A stretch of DNA of 8,509 nucleotides from Streptomyces katrae. GTDB lineage: Bacteria; Actinomycetota; Actinomycetes; Streptomycetales; Streptomycetaceae. Each line of letters begins with the position of its first letter. The first letter of the stretch is position 1. Under the pieces are notes generated by a model, which searched no databases, was not told the DNA's origin, and saw nothing but the letters and a program-made list of their open reading frames with translations. Positions 5,957-8,509 of the stretch are shown here, in pieces. Both the position numbers and the translations under genes were made by a program. The DNA is taken from assembly GCF_000966975.1 (NCBI RefSeq), contig NZ_JZWV01000548.1:1-8509 (forward strand), given 5' to 3'.

Positions 5957-5970
5957 GCCGGGGCGCCACG

Positions 5971-5994
5971 GGGCGGCCCGGAGGGGCCTCGCCC
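5971..5994 (+). terminator. Hairpin terminator after the STAS gene
   Basis: GGGC-GGCCC (5971-5979) pairs with GGGCC (5984-5988) and GCCC (5991-5994). This gives nine G:C pairs with a GGAG loop and a two-base bulge. It begins 14 bases past the STAS stop and has no U tract. It would separate the STAS and exporter transcripts. Confidence 0.5.
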
Positions 5995-6047
5995 GCGCGG
6001 CAGCGGTCCGCGGGAAAAAGGGGCTGCGGGGGCGGGCCGGGCTCCGT

Positions 6048-6053
6048 TTACAT
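6048..6053 (+). promoter_or_regulatory. Possible -10 box for a leaderless exporter mRNA
   Basis: TTACAT lies six bases before the ATG at 6060, the same spacing seen upstream of the adenosyltransferase gene. There is no Shine-Dalgarno sequence between it and the start codon, which suggests transcription begins at the ATG. The second base is T rather than the consensus A, and no good -35 box is visible. Confidence 0.3.
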
Positions 6054-6059
6054 GGACGC

Positions 6060-6701
6060 ATGGTGTCCTCCGACAGACTGCTGGCCTTCGCGGCCATGTC
6101 GTTCCTGCTGATCGTGATCCCCGGCCCGAGCGTGCTCTTCGTGATCGGCCGGGCCCTCGCGCAGGGCCGCCGGGCCGCGCTGACGACGGTGGCCGGGAAC
6201 ACGCTCGGGGCGTACGTGCTCGTCGTGGCCGTGGCCCTCGGGGTCGGGTCGGTGGTCGAGCGCTCGGTCCTCGTCTTCACCGCGCTGAAGCTGGCCGGTG
6301 CCGCGTACCTGGTGTACCTGGGCGTCAAGGCCGTGCGCCGGCGCGGCTCCCTGCGGACGGCCCTCGCGGAGGCGGCCCCCGTCGCGCACGGTTCACTGCG
6401 GACCCTGGGGGAGGGGTTCGTGGTCGGCGTGGCCAACCCCAAGACCATCGTCTTCTTCGCCGCCGTGCTGCCCCAGTTCGTGGACCGCGAGCGGGGTTCC
6501 GTCGTCCTCCAGATGCTCCTGCTGGGTCTGGTCTTCAACCTCATCGCGATCGTGTCCGACAGCGTGTGGGGGCTCGTCGCCGCCACCACCCGGGGCTGGT
6601 TCGCCGGATCCCCGCGCCGGCTCTCCCTCGTCGGCGGCGCCGGCGGGCTCACCATGATCGGCCTGGGGGTCGCCGTCGCCGCGACCGGCCGCAAGGACTG
6701 A
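6060..6701 (+). CDS. LysE/RhtB-family amino acid exporter
   Basis: A 213-residue inner-membrane exporter of the LysE superfamily (RhtB branch), which pumps amino acids or related small metabolites out of the cell using the proton gradient. It shows the family hallmarks: the first membrane helix leads into IPGPSVLFVIGRAL (20-33), then GRRAALTTVAGNTLG (36-50), AAYLVYLGVKAVR (81-93) and, after a charged loop, GFVVGVANPKTIVFF (about 119-133). Six hydrophobic segments are expected, and length is typical. The start is ATG at 6060; GTG follows directly as an alternative. No ribosome binding site is visible. It is isolated by a hairpin upstream and a 219-bp gap downstream, and no LysR regulator is next to it. 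The substrate cannot be assigned. Confidence 0.9.
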   Translation: MVSSDRLLAFAAMSFLLIVIPGPSVLFVIGRALAQGRRAALTTVAGNTLGAYVLVVAVALGVGSVVERSVLVFTALKLAGAAYLVYLGVKAVRRRGSLRTALAEAAPVAHGSLRTLGEGFVVGVANPKTIVFFAAVLPQFVDRERGSVVLQMLLLGLVFNLIAIVSDSVWGLVAATTRGWFAGSPRRLSLVGGAGGLTMIGLGVAVAATGRKD

Positions 6702-6814
6702 CGTCGGATACCGTGAGGCAGCAGCGGAGTTGCCGCTTCCGCGCAGACGGGCGGGAATCGTAACGGTCCGGTGGTGGAGGTACCCCTGCGGTACCGGCGC
6801 GACCCGGCAGCGTT

Positions 6815-6820
6815 TAGGGT
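6815..6820 (+). promoter_or_regulatory. Possible -10 box (TAGGGT) of the STAND ATPase gene
   Basis: TAGGGT matches the Streptomyces TAGRRT -10 consensus exactly, in the stretch GTTTAGGGT. Nothing resembling TTGACA lies 16-19 bases upstream, only GGTACC sequences. If used, it gives a leader of about 94 bases before the ATG at 6921. Confidence 0.35.
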
Positions 6821-6920
6821 CGGGCGGAAACCGGACCAGTCGCGACAAGCGGCGCGAGCGAGGCCGGGCGGTAGGGAAGACGGCGACGGAGCGCGCGACG
6901 CGAGGCGGGGGGACGGGGTC

Positions 6921-8509
6921 ATGGACCGTACGAAGGGGCAGCCCGGGGAAGACCGGCGGCGCGGGGCCACGTCCGGCCCCCGCACCCCGGCCGGCCCGCC
7001 CGCCCCACCGGCGTCCGGGCCGACGACCGGGCCGGGCACGGTCCTCGGTGGCCCCGGCGTCGGCACACCGCAGGCCGAGCCGCAGGCGGAGACGCCGCCC
7101 GCCGGCACACCTGGGCGTGCCCGGGGGAGGTGCGTCCGCAGCGGGTACCTCCGCCTCCGGCACCCCGGCCGCCGGTATGCCTGACGGCGGTCTTCCCGGG
7201 GGAGTGTTCGCCGCGGGTGTGCCCGGGGGCGGTGCGTCCGCAGCCGGCACCCCGGCCGGCGGTACGTCCACGGGCGGTATCCGGCCCGTCGGTGCGCCCG
7301 CCGGGCCGTCGGCCGCGGGTGCGTCCGCCGGCGCCGCGGCCCGTACCCCGCAGGCTGGGATGCCCGCTTCCGGTACGCCGGCCGTCGGTGGTGTGCCGCC
7401 GCTGCCCCCCGTGCCCGCGCGGGTCGTGGTGCTGAGCGCCGGGGAGTTCACCCTCACCGTCAACCCCGTCGACGGCAGCGAGATCGAACCCCACCGGCCC
7501 GGTGCCGGCCCGGACCCCGGCCGCCGTCCCGCCAAGCGCGACGCCGCCTCCCGTGCCTCCCGTGACGCCGCCGCACGGCCGCCCGCACTGCCCGGGCCGC
7601 CCGTCCCCGCCCGGCCGCTGCTGGAGCGGGACGAGGAGCAGGAACGGATCGTCCGGCTGCTGCAACGCGGCCGCTCGGTCCGGCTGACCGGGCCCTCCGG
7701 GTCCGGCCGCACCGCCCTGCTCGACGCCGTCGCCCGGGCCTGCGCCGACCTGGCGCCCGACGGCGTGGTCCGGCTCAGCGGCTACGGCCAGCAGCAGCCG
7801 GGCGAGCTGCTCCACGCCCTCTACGCCGCCGTGTACGACACCTCCGGCCGGCGCCCGGACCGTACGGCACTCCTCGCCCGGGTCCGCGAGATCGGCGCCA
7901 TCGTGCTCCTGGACGACCTGGAGCTGGGCGGCCCCGCGCTGGACGAGCTGCTGCGCGCCACCCCCGAGTGCGCCTACCTGCTCGCCGCCACCCCCGACTC
8001 CAAGGCGCCCTCCGACGACTCCCACCTGGAGGAGGTCTTCCTCGGCGGCCTCGGCCGCACCGGCAGCACGCAGCTGCTGGAACGGCTCACCGGGCGCCCC
8101 CTGACCGAGGCGGAGACCGCCTGGGCCGGGGACCTGCGGTTCGCCTCCGAGGGGCTGCCGCTGCGCTTCGTCCAGGCGGCCGCGCTGCTGCGGCAGCGCG
8201 ACGAGCTGAACGCGGCCGCCGCGGAGGACGAGGACGAGGAGCCCGGGGTCTTCGAGGAGCGCCCGCGCGACCCGGTCCCCGTACCGCTCCCCACGCTGGC
8301 CCAGGCCGCGGCCCCCGCCGAGCTGCTGGCCTCCCGGGTGAGCGAGTCGGCCCGCGCGGCCCTGCGGATCGCCTGCGCGCTGGGCGGCGAACTCCCGCAC
8401 CCGGCGCACCTGCCGGCGCTGGTCGGCGACACGCACGCGGACGAGGCCGTCGCCGAACTGCTCGCCTGCGGGCTGATCACCCCGGTCGGCCCGCGCCACC
8501 GGCTCGCCG
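6921..8509 (+). CDS. STAND/NB-ARC-like ATPase, partial at window end, with an apparent frameshift near 7110-7115
   Basis: A large NTPase of unknown role whose C-terminus is outside the window. The frame from ATG 6921 (MDRTKGQPGEDRRRG) is plausible coding to about 7110, then would stop at 7184. From 7114 to 8509 the coding frame is one base further on and fully open. Joined, about 529 residues are visible. They comprise a Gly/Ala/Pro/Thr-rich disordered region to about 160, a short folded-looking segment ARVVVLSAGEFTLTVN, and another disordered linker. The ATPase domain begins at PLLERDEEQERIVRLL. It has the P-loop GPSGSGRT (7690-7713; Arg in place of Lys), Walker B AIVLLDDL (Asp pair at 7912-7917), YLLAATP, and the NB-ARC-type GLPL motif (8152-8163). 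An acidic EDEDEE run (8224-8241) and a winged-helix-like region follow. Purine-rich GGGGGGA upstream of 6921 could serve as ribosome binding site. If the shift is real, starts at GTG 7048, GTG 7117 or ATG 7177 could express the main part. Its function is not known. Confidence 0.7.
7114..7251 (+). repeat. In-frame direct repeat encoding GVPGGGASAAGT
   Basis: The 36 bases at 7114-7149 recur at 7216-7251, 102 bp away. Four bases differ, all at third codon positions, so both copies encode the same 12 residues. They lie in the low-complexity N-terminal region of the ATPase gene, where looser GTPA/AGT-type units also recur. The synonymous pattern supports this reading frame as the translated one. 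Confidence 0.7.

Noticed and set aside
5992..6019. CCCGCG/CGCGGG stem followed by AAAAAGG, read as a terminator
   Set aside because: The A run would give a U tract only on the minus strand, where no gene ends here. A stronger hairpin at 5971-5994 already follows the STAS gene.
6724..6742. Small hairpin GCGGAG/TTCCGC after the exporter gene as a terminator
   Set aside because: Six pairs including one G-T wobble in very GC-rich DNA, with no U tract; too weak to call.
6840..6857. TCGCG/CGCGA hairpin and GGTACC repeats upstream of the ATPase as a riboswitch
   Set aside because: Short pairings expected by chance at this GC content; no known riboswitch core was recognised.
6919..8499. 526-codon minus-strand open frame opposite the ATPase gene
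   Set aside because: Low-complexity Gly/Arg-rich shadow typical of GC-rich DNA; the plus strand shows Walker A, Walker B and GLPL motifs.

Overview
The window looks like the chromosome of a Streptomyces or close relative. It is extremely GC-rich, nearly every third codon position is G or C, and GTG and TTG starts are common. It holds the N-terminal half of a secreted chitinase beside a dedicated two-component system. From memory, the gene order (chitinase C, ChiR, ChiS, membrane protein, cobalamin adenosyltransferase, 3-hydroxybutyryl-CoA dehydrogenase, STAS protein, LysE exporter, ATPase) matches a conserved Streptomyces core region around the chiC locus. This therefore reads as ordinary chromosome rather than a mobile island. 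No tRNA, rRNA, insertion sequence, CRISPR array or prophage gene was seen.

Left part (1-3111, all minus strand): a membrane sensor kinase (chiS) and a response regulator (chiR) overlap by 4 bp. The chitinase gene (chiC) follows them, truncated by the window edge. The chiC promoter carries the 12-bp repeats typical of chitin-regulated Streptomyces promoters, so the chitinase is probably under both ChiS/ChiR and the GntR-family repressor DasR.

Middle (3112-4411): a divergent small membrane protein of unknown function faces a PduO-type cobalamin adenosyltransferase, and their stop codons lie three bases apart. The 145-bp region between chiS and the membrane-protein gene holds a strong inverted repeat.

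Right part (4412-8509, plus strand): 3-hydroxybutyryl-CoA dehydrogenase, a single-domain STAS protein and a LysE/RhtB-family exporter follow one another, separated by strong hairpins that look like terminators. Last comes the start of a large STAND-type ATPase with a low-complexity Gly/Ala/Pro-rich N-terminus, which runs off the window. Its reading frame changes near 7110-7115, so this copy has either a real single-base frameshift or a sequence error.

No wholly new system is evident. The points most worth a second look are the frameshifted STAND ATPase with an Arg P-loop, the STAS protein lacking the usual phospho-serine, the dehydrogenase with altered acyl-CoA-site residues, and several strong dyads in intergenic regions.
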